Source: Aliidiomarina shirensis (GTDB lineage Bacteria; Pseudomonadota; Gammaproteobacteria; Enterobacterales; Alteromonadaceae). From it: 64,000 bases of DNA. Made by a program: the position numbers and the translations under genes. The first letter of the stretch is position 1. The number at the start of each line of letters is the position of its first letter. The stretch spans positions 310,001 through 374,000 of the forward strand of contig NZ_PIPP01000003.1 in assembly GCF_003987345.1 (NCBI RefSeq). Direction: 5' to 3'. Positions 47,928-56,190 of the stretch are shown one piece after another. The notes beneath the pieces were generated by a model, which was given only the letters and a program-made list of their open reading frames with translations, had not been told where the DNA came from and made no database searches.

Positions 47928-48010
47928 CAAAAAAGGGCATAATATAGAACATATCAATATAATAACGTTTTTTCGGCGGCTTGAAACCGCATTTACCGGA
48001 GGTTTTCATT

Positions 48011-48334
48011 ATGGAATGGGATGGCGAGTATATTTACCCGTATGCGGAGCATGGCAAGAAAAGCACTCAGGTAAAAAAAATTACCGTATCGATTCCGGTA
48101 AATGTTTTAAAAGTACTCACCGATGAAAGAACTCGCCGGCAAGTTGCGAACTTACGCCATGCTACGAATAGTGAGTTACTTTGTGAAGCCTTCCTGCACG
48201 CATTTACCGGCCAGCCGCTTCCAGACGATGAAGATTTACGCAAAGATAACCCACATAAAATGCCAAAAGCGGTGCGCGAATATCTGGATGCGCACAACAT
48301 TCCATATTCCGAAGATGATTTAATTGAAGATTAA
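48011..48334 (+). CDS. metJ: Methionine repressor MetJ
   Basis: Ribbon-helix-helix repressor of 107 residues that represses met genes with SAM as corepressor. [29 protein letters not shown] and the helix [34 protein letters not shown] are nearly identical to E. coli MetJ. The ATG at 48011 has a CCGGAGG site eight bases upstream; a longer in-frame reading from 47981 is excluded by this and by the family N-terminus. Confidence 0.98.
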   Translation: MEWDGEYIYPYAEHGKKSTQVKKITVSIPVNVLKVLTDERTRRQVANLRHATNSELLCEAFLHAFTGQPLPDDEDLRKDNPHKMPKAVREYLDAHNIPYSEDDLIED

Positions 48335-48357
48335 AGCCCCTGATCGTTGCGGGGGCT
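48335..48357. terminator. Short hairpin between metJ and FkbM-type gene
   Basis: AGCCCC / GGGGCT stem with an eleven-base loop between convergent ends. No long T tract on the plus strand; a few T residues follow on the minus strand. Confidence 0.4.
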
Positions 48358-49003
48358 AGCGCCAATCTAAAGTGATTTGCGTGGCGCCCTCTTTCTCTAA
48401 ACGCTCCCGCAATGCCGCTGTTGGCTCGCGCAACGATTTCACTCGGCGATCATGCACTTCCACAAACCCTGCTACGATTTGTTGATGCAAACCTTTATCA
48501 AGTAAATCATTAATAATCTCAATTTCAGCGCCCTCAACATCCATTTTCAGTAATTTTACAGGTCGATTTAGCTCCTGCAGAAACTCGCTTAATACAATGC
48601 CTTCAACTTCGAAGAAATCATTTTGATTAACGTTGGATTTTGCTGATATTAACGAAGAGCTCACTGAATAGAGCAGGGGATCGCGCTTAGCATGGCGATG
48701 TGAATACAACTTAAACGAGCCCGGTTTCACCGTGCTGGCCGCTTGAAATAATTTTACATTCGGAAAATCAGCAACACGTTCTTGCAAGGCTGCAAACGCT
48801 ACTGGATTCGGCTCAAAAGCGTACACTGTTGCGCCACTGCGCGCCATAATCTCAGTATAGATGCCAACATTAGCTCCGCAATCCACGGCGATATCATCCG
48901 GGGTAAGGGCTGCGGCTGCGGCCTCGAATGCTTCCGTTTGTGCCTTATAACGCGCTTTTCGGCGAGCGCTATCTAAGTTCTTCAACCATGTAAAAATACC
49001 CAC
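48356..49003 (-). CDS. FkbM-family methyltransferase
   Basis: SAM-dependent methyltransferase of 215 residues. The SAM-binding motif VDCGANVGIYTEIMARSGATVYAFEPNP (about residues 41-68) and the later LLKMDVEGAEIEII define the FkbM family, which O-methylates sugars, polyketides or other small molecules. The N-terminus is basic (LDSARRKARYKAQ). The acceptor is unknown. It is a single gene, convergent with metJ; 251 bases upstream separate it from the TonB receptor. Confidence 0.88.
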   Translation of the reverse strand: MGIFTWLKNLDSARRKARYKAQTEAFEAAAAALTPDDIAVDCGANVGIYTEIMARSGATVYAFEPNPVAFAALQERVADFPNVKLFQAASTVKPGSFKLYSHRHAKRDPLLYSVSSSLISAKSNVNQNDFFEVEGIVLSEFLQELNRPVKLLKMDVEGAEIEIINDLLDKGLHQQIVAGFVEVHDRRVKSLREPTAALRERLEKEGATQITLDWR

Positions 49004-49254
49004 TCATTTATCCTTTTGTTTTAGAACATCGCCGAGTATGCAACACAACCAACATTAGTGTAAACCGAGTATAGAATCGGCGCATCCGAGTTTGTATATA
49101 TTTTGTTACAAGTCATGATTGGGGCAAATGCTGGATAAGTGTGGTGGTTTTATGAAGGTAAACGCTTTTGGATAACGTGCGCCTACACATTCGATAACCG
49201 CCAATGCTGGCTCATTTATCGAATGCTAGGCACACGTATGCTAAAACCAAAAAC

Positions 49255-51966
49255 TTAGAACCGCAGCGTTGCACTTAGGCTAGCGGACGTGCCCCGCTCG
49301 CGCATTTGTACAATTTGTCCTTGCTGCAATATTTCCGTTTTTTCATCAAGCAAGTTCTTCAACCCTAACTTCAGTGCCAACCCTTCGCGAGGGTAATAAC
49401 TGTAGGTCAAATCTAGCGAGTGAAAAGGCTGTTCGAATGCGTCATCTTTCCCATCAACACCCGCAAACGAGATGCGAGGGCCGAATACGTTGTAAGAAAG
49501 CGTAGCCGAATGCCGTTCATTTGGCGCATCGTAACCGAGCTGACTATTCACAACATACCGCGAGTGGCCACTCAACCGACGGCTAAGGTTCGTGATATTT
49601 GATTCACCTAAACGCTGAATTGAAATATCCGAATCGCTCAACGTAACGTTACCGGCGATAAAGAAATCGTTAGCCCAACTAGGGATGAAATCAAGCTCCG
49701 CAAAAGTGCGAACAAATTCAAACTCTACGCCGTAAACATTCCCTTTTTCAGCGTTCCGGAAACTTACTTGCAAGTTACCATCTGAACCTTTGATTTCTAC
49801 CGTTTCGATAGGTTGATCGATATCTTTATAGAACGCACCTACACTCAAACTGCTTCCTGATTCCAAATACCATTCCCACCGTGTATCAAGGTTGGTGATT
49901 TTTGAAGGCGCAAGGTCTTTAAAGCCTACCACCAGAAAATCAGTAATCGGATCGATAAACAATACCGGCGTTACTTCTCGAATATCTGGCCGCACCACAC
50001 TTTCACTAATGCCAAAGCGTAACTGCATATCCGGGTGGAACAACCAAGTTGCCGCCAACGATGGATACCAATCTTTATCCACCAATGGGTAATCTTCCAC
50101 GTTCCCTTCCACTTCACCGTTAGATGGATCCAGTGGAATTGAGATTTGTCGGAATGATTCGTAGCGAGCACCAAAGTTGAAACGCCAGGTGTAATCGTAA
50201 AGCGCATCAATCGCAAAGTAGCCGGCATCTAAAGTTTGCGCAGCAACATAATCATCAGCCTGAGCAGTAACATCGGAAATCCGGAAGCGGTTTCCGGCAT
50301 CGCTAATGTTCGCATCTGAAAATATCTCTGAGAAACTTTGCTGCAGCTCTTCATTGCTGAAGCCTCGGCTATCGAGCTTAAAGCGATCGTTTTCCGCCGT
50401 ACGTTGCCGTTGTTGCCATGCGTAACCACTTTGCAGCTCAAGCTCCCATTTCGCCAAACTTAACGGCAATTTGAAATCCGTAGTGCCGTATTCCATGTTG
50501 TCGCGCATATCACCGAACTGAATCAACGCTGCGTTATCACTGCGTCGCATTGTCAGCGCCGTTTGATTGCCATCGCTATCCATGTTGCGAATATAACGAT
50601 AATCCACCTGCCCTGGGGCATAACGGCGCGCTTTTGAATCAGTGTATTGCCACTTTACGCCTAAATCTGCAAGAAACTCGAAGCGATGTTCACCACGAAT
50701 TTGATTACTCACTAAACTACGTTCTTCATATTTAATTGAGTAATCAACGTTCTCACGGTTCAATTCATTGATAGTTTCAATGGTATCCCCGGTTTTGATT
50801 TTCACTTCATCTTGGGTATCTAATAAATACAAACTTGTCGTTTGCAAACGATGATTGCCATCGTATTCAACACCAAAATTCAGAATCCCTGAAACTTGAA
50901 CGTTATCGCTGGTTGCTTGAATATCATCATACTGCACCAATGGTGTTAACTCATTGCCACTGGTGATCGAGTAATAGCGTTCTTGTTCATTGCTGTTCGA
51001 CCGGCTGCGATCATAGCTTGCGCTCGCAACCATACCCACAACCCACTTATCCGTGAGTTCTAAACGATCACCAAAAGTAACACTGGCATCCATGTCCGGC
51101 TTAGATGAATCGGCGGTAATATCGTAGTTACGGTTTAACGCTAAACCTAACCCACGGTTAATTTCTTCCGCGCGGGCCAAGTTGGTTGGTGTTACACCGC
51201 CTAAGGCTTGGGCAATTGGAATTGGTTCCAAGGAACCATAAGTATCCAACGCATCTTGCAGCGTGCTCGACATCGAACGCGTGCCATCGTCGCGACCACG
51301 CCAATCATCACCGCCGCCAGCGTAACTCAAACCATCTTCATCGTGCATGGTGCTATAGCCGGTACCTACCGAAACTTCGAATACCCGCTCTCGCGGAATA
51401 CTCAAGGTTCGGATATCTACACCGCCACCACCAAAGGTAGCGGGTTGATCAGGCGATAAACTTTTTTGTACCACCAAACGCTCGAGAATACCGGTAGGAA
51501 ACATATCCAACGGCACAACATTTCTTGTTGGATCAGGGCTTGGCACCATGGCACCGTTGAGTAAAGTACTTGAATAACGCTCACCCAAACCACGAACGTA
51601 AATAAACTTGTTATCCACAAGGGTTAGGCCAGTGATTCGGCGCAAGGCAGCACCCACGTCAGAATCACCAATACGGCTAATCATTTCGGCATCTAGAAAA
51701 TCAGCAACCTGAGCGTTATCTCGGCGTTCTGCTGCGGTTAACGCAGCAGAACTTAACAAACGTCCACTTACTTGAATCCGTTCAATACGCGCAGTGCCTT
51801 GCAGATTTTGATTACCAATAATGTCGTCTGCTTCAGCTGCCTCGGCAACTTCCGCGGCCTCGGTAACTTCAGGAGTTTCAGTGTCTGCAATGGCCGTTAT
51901 CATTGAAGCACTAAGGGCGAAAAGAACCGCTGTTGCCAGCGGTTTCATTACCATAGATTTCTTCAT
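49255..51966 (-). CDS. TonB-dependent outer-membrane receptor (lipoprotein-linked)
   Basis: Receptor of 903 residues from the ATG at 51966. A signal peptide (to about 28, ending ITAIAD) is followed by an acidic Glu/Ala-rich stretch, a TonB-box-like ARIERIQVSGR (about 61), a plug domain (RITGLTLVDNKFIYVRGLGERYSSTLLNG, VDIRTLSIP) and a beta-barrel ending in aromatic Phe (SLSATLRF). Such receptors import chelates, vitamins, oligosaccharides or phosphate compounds. It begins 12 bases after the duplicated lipoprotein gene, so the lipoprotein is the likely surface or periplasmic partner. Confidence 0.9.
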   Translation of the reverse strand: MKKSMVMKPLATAVLFALSASMITAIADTETPEVTEAAEVAEAAEADDIIGNQNLQGTARIERIQVSGRLLSSAALTAAERRDNAQVADFLDAEMISRIGDSDVGAALRRITGLTLVDNKFIYVRGLGERYSSTLLNGAMVPSPDPTRNVVPLDMFPTGILERLVVQKSLSPDQPATFGGGGVDIRTLSIPRERVFEVSVGTGYSTMHDEDGLSYAGGGDDWRGRDDGTRSMSSTLQDALDTYGSLEPIPIAQALGGVTPTNLARAEEINRGLGLALNRNYDITADSSKPDMDASVTFGDRLELTDKWVVGMVASASYDRSRSNSNEQERYYSITSGNELTPLVQYDDIQATSDNVQVSGILNFGVEYDGNHRLQTTSLYLLDTQDEVKIKTGDTIETINELNRENVDYSIKYEERSLVSNQIRGEHRFEFLADLGVKWQYTDSKARRYAPGQVDYRYIRNMDSDGNQTALTMRRSDNAALIQFGDMRDNMEYGTTDFKLPLSLAKWELELQSGYAWQQRQRTAENDRFKLDSRGFSNEELQQSFSEIFSDANISDAGNRFRISDVTAQADDYVAAQTLDAGYFAIDALYDYTWRFNFGARYESFRQISIPLDPSNGEVEGNVEDYPLVDKDWYPSLAATWLFHPDMQLRFGISESVVRPDIREVTPVLFIDPITDFLVVGFKDLAPSKITNLDTRWEWYLESGSSLSVGAFYKDIDQPIETVEIKGSDGNLQVSFRNAEKGNVYGVEFEFVRTFAELDFIPSWANDFFIAGNVTLSDSDISIQRLGESNITNLSRRLSGHSRYVVNSQLGYDAPNERHSATLSYNVFGPRISFAGVDGKDDAFEQPFHSLDLTYSYYPREGLALKLGLKNLLDEKTEILQQGQIVQMRERGTSASLSATLRF

Positions 51967-51978
51967 AATCAGCAAGCC

Positions 51979-54681
51979 TTATTGGAAGTTCTGCAAGCTG
52001 TAAACCCAGCCACGTGTCCAATCAAAATCGCGGTGAACTGCACCAACAAAAGGTACATCCATGAAGAACGAAGCATCTACTTCCGACATTGCTTTCGCTT
52101 CGGTTGCATCAATGGTGTAGTAGCCATCAATCACATCCAGCATGCTAGCAGCAACACTATTCCCCTCTTGTGCAAGGAACCACTGTTCAGTAGTTGTGGT
52201 GGCACTGACGCTGCCTTTAAACGGTTCTGGGCAGGCAATGACAGAGTGGGTCATTACTGTTGTGCCATTCGCCGCTAACTGCTCCGATTCCGCAGAGTTG
52301 AATTCTAAACACTCACCCATACCTTCTGGGCCTGTGATTAAGAAGTTGTGCAACTGCGATGCTGCACCGGCACGAATCAACACACCTTCCGAATCTTTAT
52401 CGGCAGAAGTGTAATCGTTACCAATAATGGTCATGTTCGCTACGATAGGGTTGGTAAGTGGTGATGCACTGAAGTTACCTGATTGGTTATCACCTTCAAT
52501 ACCGCGGTTCGCTTCACCACTGTGTGCTGCCAACATGAATTGAATGCGGCCTGTCCAGCCATCGGCGTAATCAAGTGAATCATCGCCAGAGCCAGTTACC
52601 ACTACAAAGCGTGCATCTACGTTGCCACCGAAGAACTCAATACCATCATCCAGGTTTTCGTGAACTTGAATGAATTCAACTTGAGTACGTTTGCCAATAC
52701 CACCAAAGGTAATGCCATTTAACTCATTGTCCGGTAATACTTCATAGCCAGCATAACGCACTTGTACAAACTTGAGTTTGCCCGAGTTATCTTCAGGGTC
52801 AGCACCGCCATAAGGGCCGGCATCGCCTTCAGCTTCAATTGAACAAGCCTCGAGGTTGTTCGCATCACACTTATTACTTGGTGCATTACCAAGTAATACC
52901 ATGCCGCCCCATTGTGCTTTCTCACCTGCACTACCAATTGCATTTTGCAGTGAAGTAAACACGATAGGTGCATTCGGGCGGCCTTCCGCCATAATTTTAG
53001 AGCCGCGTGCAACTACTAAGAAATCCGCACCTGATTGGCCGAATAATTTAACGCCCGGCGCTATATAAAGCGTGGCGCTATCAGCATTATCGTTACCAAT
53101 GCGAACTAAACCATCTAGCACATAATCAGCGCCTACAGGAAGGTAGAGATCTTCAGTAATAGTACCGGTTAGTTGGCAGTTCATTTTATCCGTTACTGAA
53201 GTCACTTCTACCGTGTTTTCTGGGCAGTAGGTTAATTGAGCAGTAGCATCGTTATGCAAACCGTACGTCCAACCAATCGTCCAATCGTTTTCACCATCGA
53301 AGGCACCAATGTAATCAACTTCATCGAACCAAGGGTCGATATCATTGGCAACGTTGCGGCCAGCACCCAGTGCTGGTGAAACCGCTGAAGGCATATAACC
53401 ACCAAGCAGTGGGTCAACTAACATATTGCCTTCTTGGGCCAAGAACCATTCTTCCGCATTAAAAGTTACGTTGCCACCAGCATCGGTAGAGTTCCGGAAA
53501 GGTTCAGAGCACGAGATGATAGAGTGTTCGAAACGCAAATCGCCACTTGTAGCATTATCTACCGTTTCTTGGTCGTTTAGCTCGAAACACTCTCCCATAT
53601 CTGGATCGCCAGTTACGATAAAGTTATAAAGTTCTGCACTCGTACCGCGACGTAACAAAATACCTTCTGCGTCGTCATCCGCATCGTAGCTATTGCCAAG
53701 AATCGTCATGTTGGCAATAACCGGGCGGCTCATCGGCGTTGCACTAAAATTAGAAGAGCTATTATCCGCTTCAATACCGCGGTTGGCTTTTTGATTGGTT
53801 GGGCTGTGTTGCACTAGAACGTGCTGCAAACGGCCGTTCCAGCCAGCGTCCCAATCAAGCGAGTCATCTTGGTTGCCCGTAAGTACGATATACTTGGCAT
53901 CTGCGGTACCGCCGAAAAACTCGATACCATCATCTAGGTTGTTGTGCACTTGAATGTACTCAAGCGTAGTACCACTACCCACGCCACCGAAAGTGATGCC
54001 ATTTAATTCGTTATCTGGTAGCACTTCGTAACCTGCATAACGTACTTGCAAGTAGCGTAATGTTCCGCTGTTATCATCAGATATTTCGCCACCGTATGGG
54101 CCGGCATCGCCTTCTGCTTCAATAGAACAGTTTTCGAGGTTCGCTTGATCACAACCATTCACAGGTGCTTGGCCAAGTAGCACTAGGCCACCCCATTCAC
54201 CCACTGAAGAATGGTCCGATAAACCCAACATGTTCTGTAGCGAGGTCATTACGATAGGTGCATCTGCTTGACCGTTCGCTTCAAGTTGCGAACCGCGGCG
54301 CACCACTAGGAAATCTGCGCCAGATTTGCCGAATAAATATGTGCCTGGCTCAATGGTTAAGGTTGCCGAATCAGCTTTATCGTTACCTACTGCAACGCGG
54401 CCATCAAGCGCCCAAAGGATATCATTCGTTAACGTGCGATCTTCGGTAAAGGTTCCCGTAATTTCACACACTGGTAGCTCGTAGCCACTTAACGATTCAC
54501 CTTCAGATGCCCACTCTGGGCAATCGCCTGTTGGCGGAGGTGTTCCGCCACCACCATTACCACCACCACCATTGGTTGGTGGCGCAGTTTCAGAAATATT
54601 GATGTTGATATCACCACCACAACCACTGAGAACAACAGCGGCTGCTAGGGCACTTAGCTGGAAGAAACGATTCAAACGCAT
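51979..54681 (-). CDS. Lipoprotein with two tandem copies of a 400-residue domain
   Basis: Protein of 900 residues from the ATG at 54681, with GGAG seven bases upstream. Lipobox LSGC (Cys21) is followed by a Gly/Pro/Thr linker. Residues 72-476 and 502-900 are two copies of one domain sharing GNDxADSATLxIxPG, LFGxSGADFLVV, CSIEAEGDAGPYGG, QVRYAGYEVLPDNELNGITFGG, DDGIEFFGG and WFLAQEGN. The pattern of short strands and turns suggests a right-handed beta-helix or similar beta-solenoid. Cysteines recur in both copies (CDxxNLxxCSIEAEG). Function is unknown; position suggests surface binding for the TonB receptor encoded downstream. Confidence 0.85.
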   Translation of the reverse strand: MRLNRFFQLSALAAAVVLSGCGGDININISETAPPTNGGGGNGGGGTPPPTGDCPEWASEGESLSGYELPVCEITGTFTEDRTLTNDILWALDGRVAVGNDKADSATLTIEPGTYLFGKSGADFLVVRRGSQLEANGQADAPIVMTSLQNMLGLSDHSSVGEWGGLVLLGQAPVNGCDQANLENCSIEAEGDAGPYGGEISDDNSGTLRYLQVRYAGYEVLPDNELNGITFGGVGSGTTLEYIQVHNNLDDGIEFFGGTADAKYIVLTGNQDDSLDWDAGWNGRLQHVLVQHSPTNQKANRGIEADNSSSNFSATPMSRPVIANMTILGNSYDADDDAEGILLRRGTSAELYNFIVTGDPDMGECFELNDQETVDNATSGDLRFEHSIISCSEPFRNSTDAGGNVTFNAEEWFLAQEGNMLVDPLLGGYMPSAVSPALGAGRNVANDIDPWFDEVDYIGAFDGENDWTIGWTYGLHNDATAQLTYCPENTVEVTSVTDKMNCQLTGTITEDLYLPVGADYVLDGLVRIGNDNADSATLYIAPGVKLFGQSGADFLVVARGSKIMAEGRPNAPIVFTSLQNAIGSAGEKAQWGGMVLLGNAPSNKCDANNLEACSIEAEGDAGPYGGADPEDNSGKLKFVQVRYAGYEVLPDNELNGITFGGIGKRTQVEFIQVHENLDDGIEFFGGNVDARFVVVTGSGDDSLDYADGWTGRIQFMLAAHSGEANRGIEGDNQSGNFSASPLTNPIVANMTIIGNDYTSADKDSEGVLIRAGAASQLHNFLITGPEGMGECLEFNSAESEQLAANGTTVMTHSVIACPEPFKGSVSATTTTEQWFLAQEGNSVAASMLDVIDGYYTIDATEAKAMSEVDASFFMDVPFVGAVHRDFDWTRGWVYSLQNFQ
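51985..54468 (-). repeat. Diverged tandem gene-internal duplication
   Basis: Two in-frame copies of about 1200 bases inside the lipoprotein gene (about 53254-54468 and 51985-53178). Amino acid motifs agree closely while synonymous positions differ, so the duplication is old. Confidence 0.8.
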
Positions 54682-54761
54682 TGTAGAGCTCCGAATTAGT
54701 GTGCAACGAGAATTAACTGCGACACTATGAACGCTCTTTATGAAGTTAGTCTTACTAGAAA

Positions 54762-54779
54762 ATGACAAATTGAAGACAA
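54762..54779 (-). promoter_or_regulatory. Pho-box-like direct repeat before lipoprotein gene
   Basis: On the minus strand TTGTCTTCAATTTGTCAT matches CTGTCATAAATCTGTCAT at 14 of 18 positions and keeps the 11-base spacing of the two TGTC elements. It lies 81 bases upstream of the lipoprotein start, with a TAAGACT-like -10 about 12 bases further on. Confidence 0.55.
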
Positions 54780-54781
54780 AA

Positions 54782-54814
54782 AATAAGCCGAGGGCAATTT
54801 GCGCTCGGCTTATT
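54782..54814 (-). terminator. Terminator of GntP-ligase-hydrolase operon
   Basis: Perfect 11-base stem (AATAAGCCGAG / CTCGGCTTATT) with an eleven-base loop, followed on the minus strand by six T residues. It closes the upstream operon and insulates the Pho-like promoter. Confidence 0.85.
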
Positions 54815-54997
54815 CTCTAAAAGGGGGTGCACACATCCATGTGTGCGAAACTACCAGACACTTGTCGATTTGTTGATACGCAATTTAACACAAGGCCGAA
54901 TGGTGAGAAACCAAGCAATTGTTACAAAATGTTAATAGCCTCACCAATGAAATTGATCCGTAGTTCATGCCCATTAATTATTCATAACGTCTTCAAG

Positions 54998-56188
54998 CTA
55001 TTTTAAGAACTCCCGAATGCGGTCAGCCTGCTGGCTAATACTCACCACCCCGTCTAAGTGCCCCCATGGCCCATCAATTTCAGCATAGCTACTTTCCTTA
55101 CCTTGCTCTGTTAGTAAATCATGAGCGCGTTTAGCCATGTACGGCTGCAATAACAAATCATTTGTCGCCGGCAGAAATAGTGATTTTGCTGTGATATTGG
55201 CTAGGCCTTCGGCGAGTGAATCTTCGAAGCCCGCCATAAACAATTGATTAGCTCGCACTAAGTACAAAATATGATTTGCATCGGCATAAGTTGCCCGCAA
55301 ATTTGCTGCTGCTTGCAGTTGATCAACGATCGCGAAGTTAGCACGGATATCATTTAACGGGGCTTCTTCACGCGCAGAACTCGCTGCATACATTTGATTC
55401 ACAATTTGTGGGTGTAGCGAGCCTAAAGTAATCATTCGAAGGGCTTGCACTACACCGGCTTTCGGAGCCTCCGAATCATAATAATCACCATCATTCCAAT
55501 TCGGATCGTTAATTATTGGGTTTGCCCAGTGCTGCAGGTTCGCAATAGTCCAAGGATCTGCTTCCGCCATGCCAATCACGGAAATCATGCGCTCAACGCG
55601 ATTCGGATATGCAGCCGCCCAATCAAGCGCTTGCAACGATCCCATGGAGGCGCCCACCACAGCATGTAGCTTCTCAATGCCGAGTGAATCGATTACTAAA
55701 CGCTGAACGTTTACAAAGTCTCGGATGGTTACTACAGGAAAATCCAAACCGTACTCTTTGCCCGTTTCTGGATTGATACTAGCCGGCCCTGTAGTCGTTA
55801 CGCTCGGGTTGAAAGGTTCTTGATTAACTAGTGTATCAACACTAATAACATAAAATTTATTGGTATCAATCGCCTTACCCGGGCCAATAATGGCATCCCA
55901 GTAACCGGCTTGTGCATCGTCATGGCTGTATTTGCCAGCAGCATGGCTATTCCCGGAAAAGAAATGTGTAATCAAAATAGCATTATCTTTCTCAGCGTTG
56001 AGTTCGCCATACGCTTCCCAACCTACTTTCACTTCAGGAATAGTTTCCCCACCATAGGTTTGAAAGTTCTCTGTGCTGAACACCTGTTTCTCAACTAACG
56101 GTAATTCGGCTGCATTAGCGAATCCAAGCTGGCTCACTGCAACAACAGCTGCAACGATCAACCATTTCTGTAATTTTGCGCTAACCAT
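54998..56188 (-). CDS. Exported MetX-like alpha/beta hydrolase
   Basis: Protein of 396 residues with a clear signal peptide (KLQKWLIVAAVVAVSQLGFANA, cleavage about residue 26). The rest matches the homoserine O-acetyltransferase (MetX) branch of alpha/beta hydrolases: LITHFFSGNSHAAG, the nucleophile elbow VGASMGSLQALDW (Ser about 181), a late acid residue in PATNDLLL and the catalytic His in PWGHLDG. MetX is cytoplasmic, so this secreted form is better seen as a periplasmic esterase or acyltransferase. It starts two bases after the acyl-CoA ligase stop with a GAGGAG site, as last gene of the GntP-ligase-hydrolase operon. Confidence 0.85.
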   Translation of the reverse strand: MVSAKLQKWLIVAAVVAVSQLGFANAAELPLVEKQVFSTENFQTYGGETIPEVKVGWEAYGELNAEKDNAILITHFFSGNSHAAGKYSHDDAQAGYWDAIIGPGKAIDTNKFYVISVDTLVNQEPFNPSVTTTGPASINPETGKEYGLDFPVVTIRDFVNVQRLVIDSLGIEKLHAVVGASMGSLQALDWAAAYPNRVERMISVIGMAEADPWTIANLQHWANPIINDPNWNDGDYYDSEAPKAGVVQALRMITLGSLHPQIVNQMYAASSAREEAPLNDIRANFAIVDQLQAAANLRATYADANHILYLVRANQLFMAGFEDSLAEGLANITAKSLFLPATNDLLLQPYMAKRAHDLLTEQGKESSYAEIDGPWGHLDGVVSISQQADRIREFLK

Positions 56189-56190
56189 GG

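Larger units (their letters stand above)
54682..54997 (-). other. 316-base intergenic region with terminator and Pho-like box
   Basis: Between the MetX-like gene and the lipoprotein gene (both minus strand). It contains a terminator and immediately after it a Pho-box-like sequence, annotated separately; the rest (about 54815-54997) shows nothing I can name. Confidence 0.6.

Noticed and set aside
54998-56188. Annotation as biosynthetic homoserine O-acetyltransferase (metX)
   Set aside because: The signal peptide and the operon context point to a periplasmic hydrolase instead.
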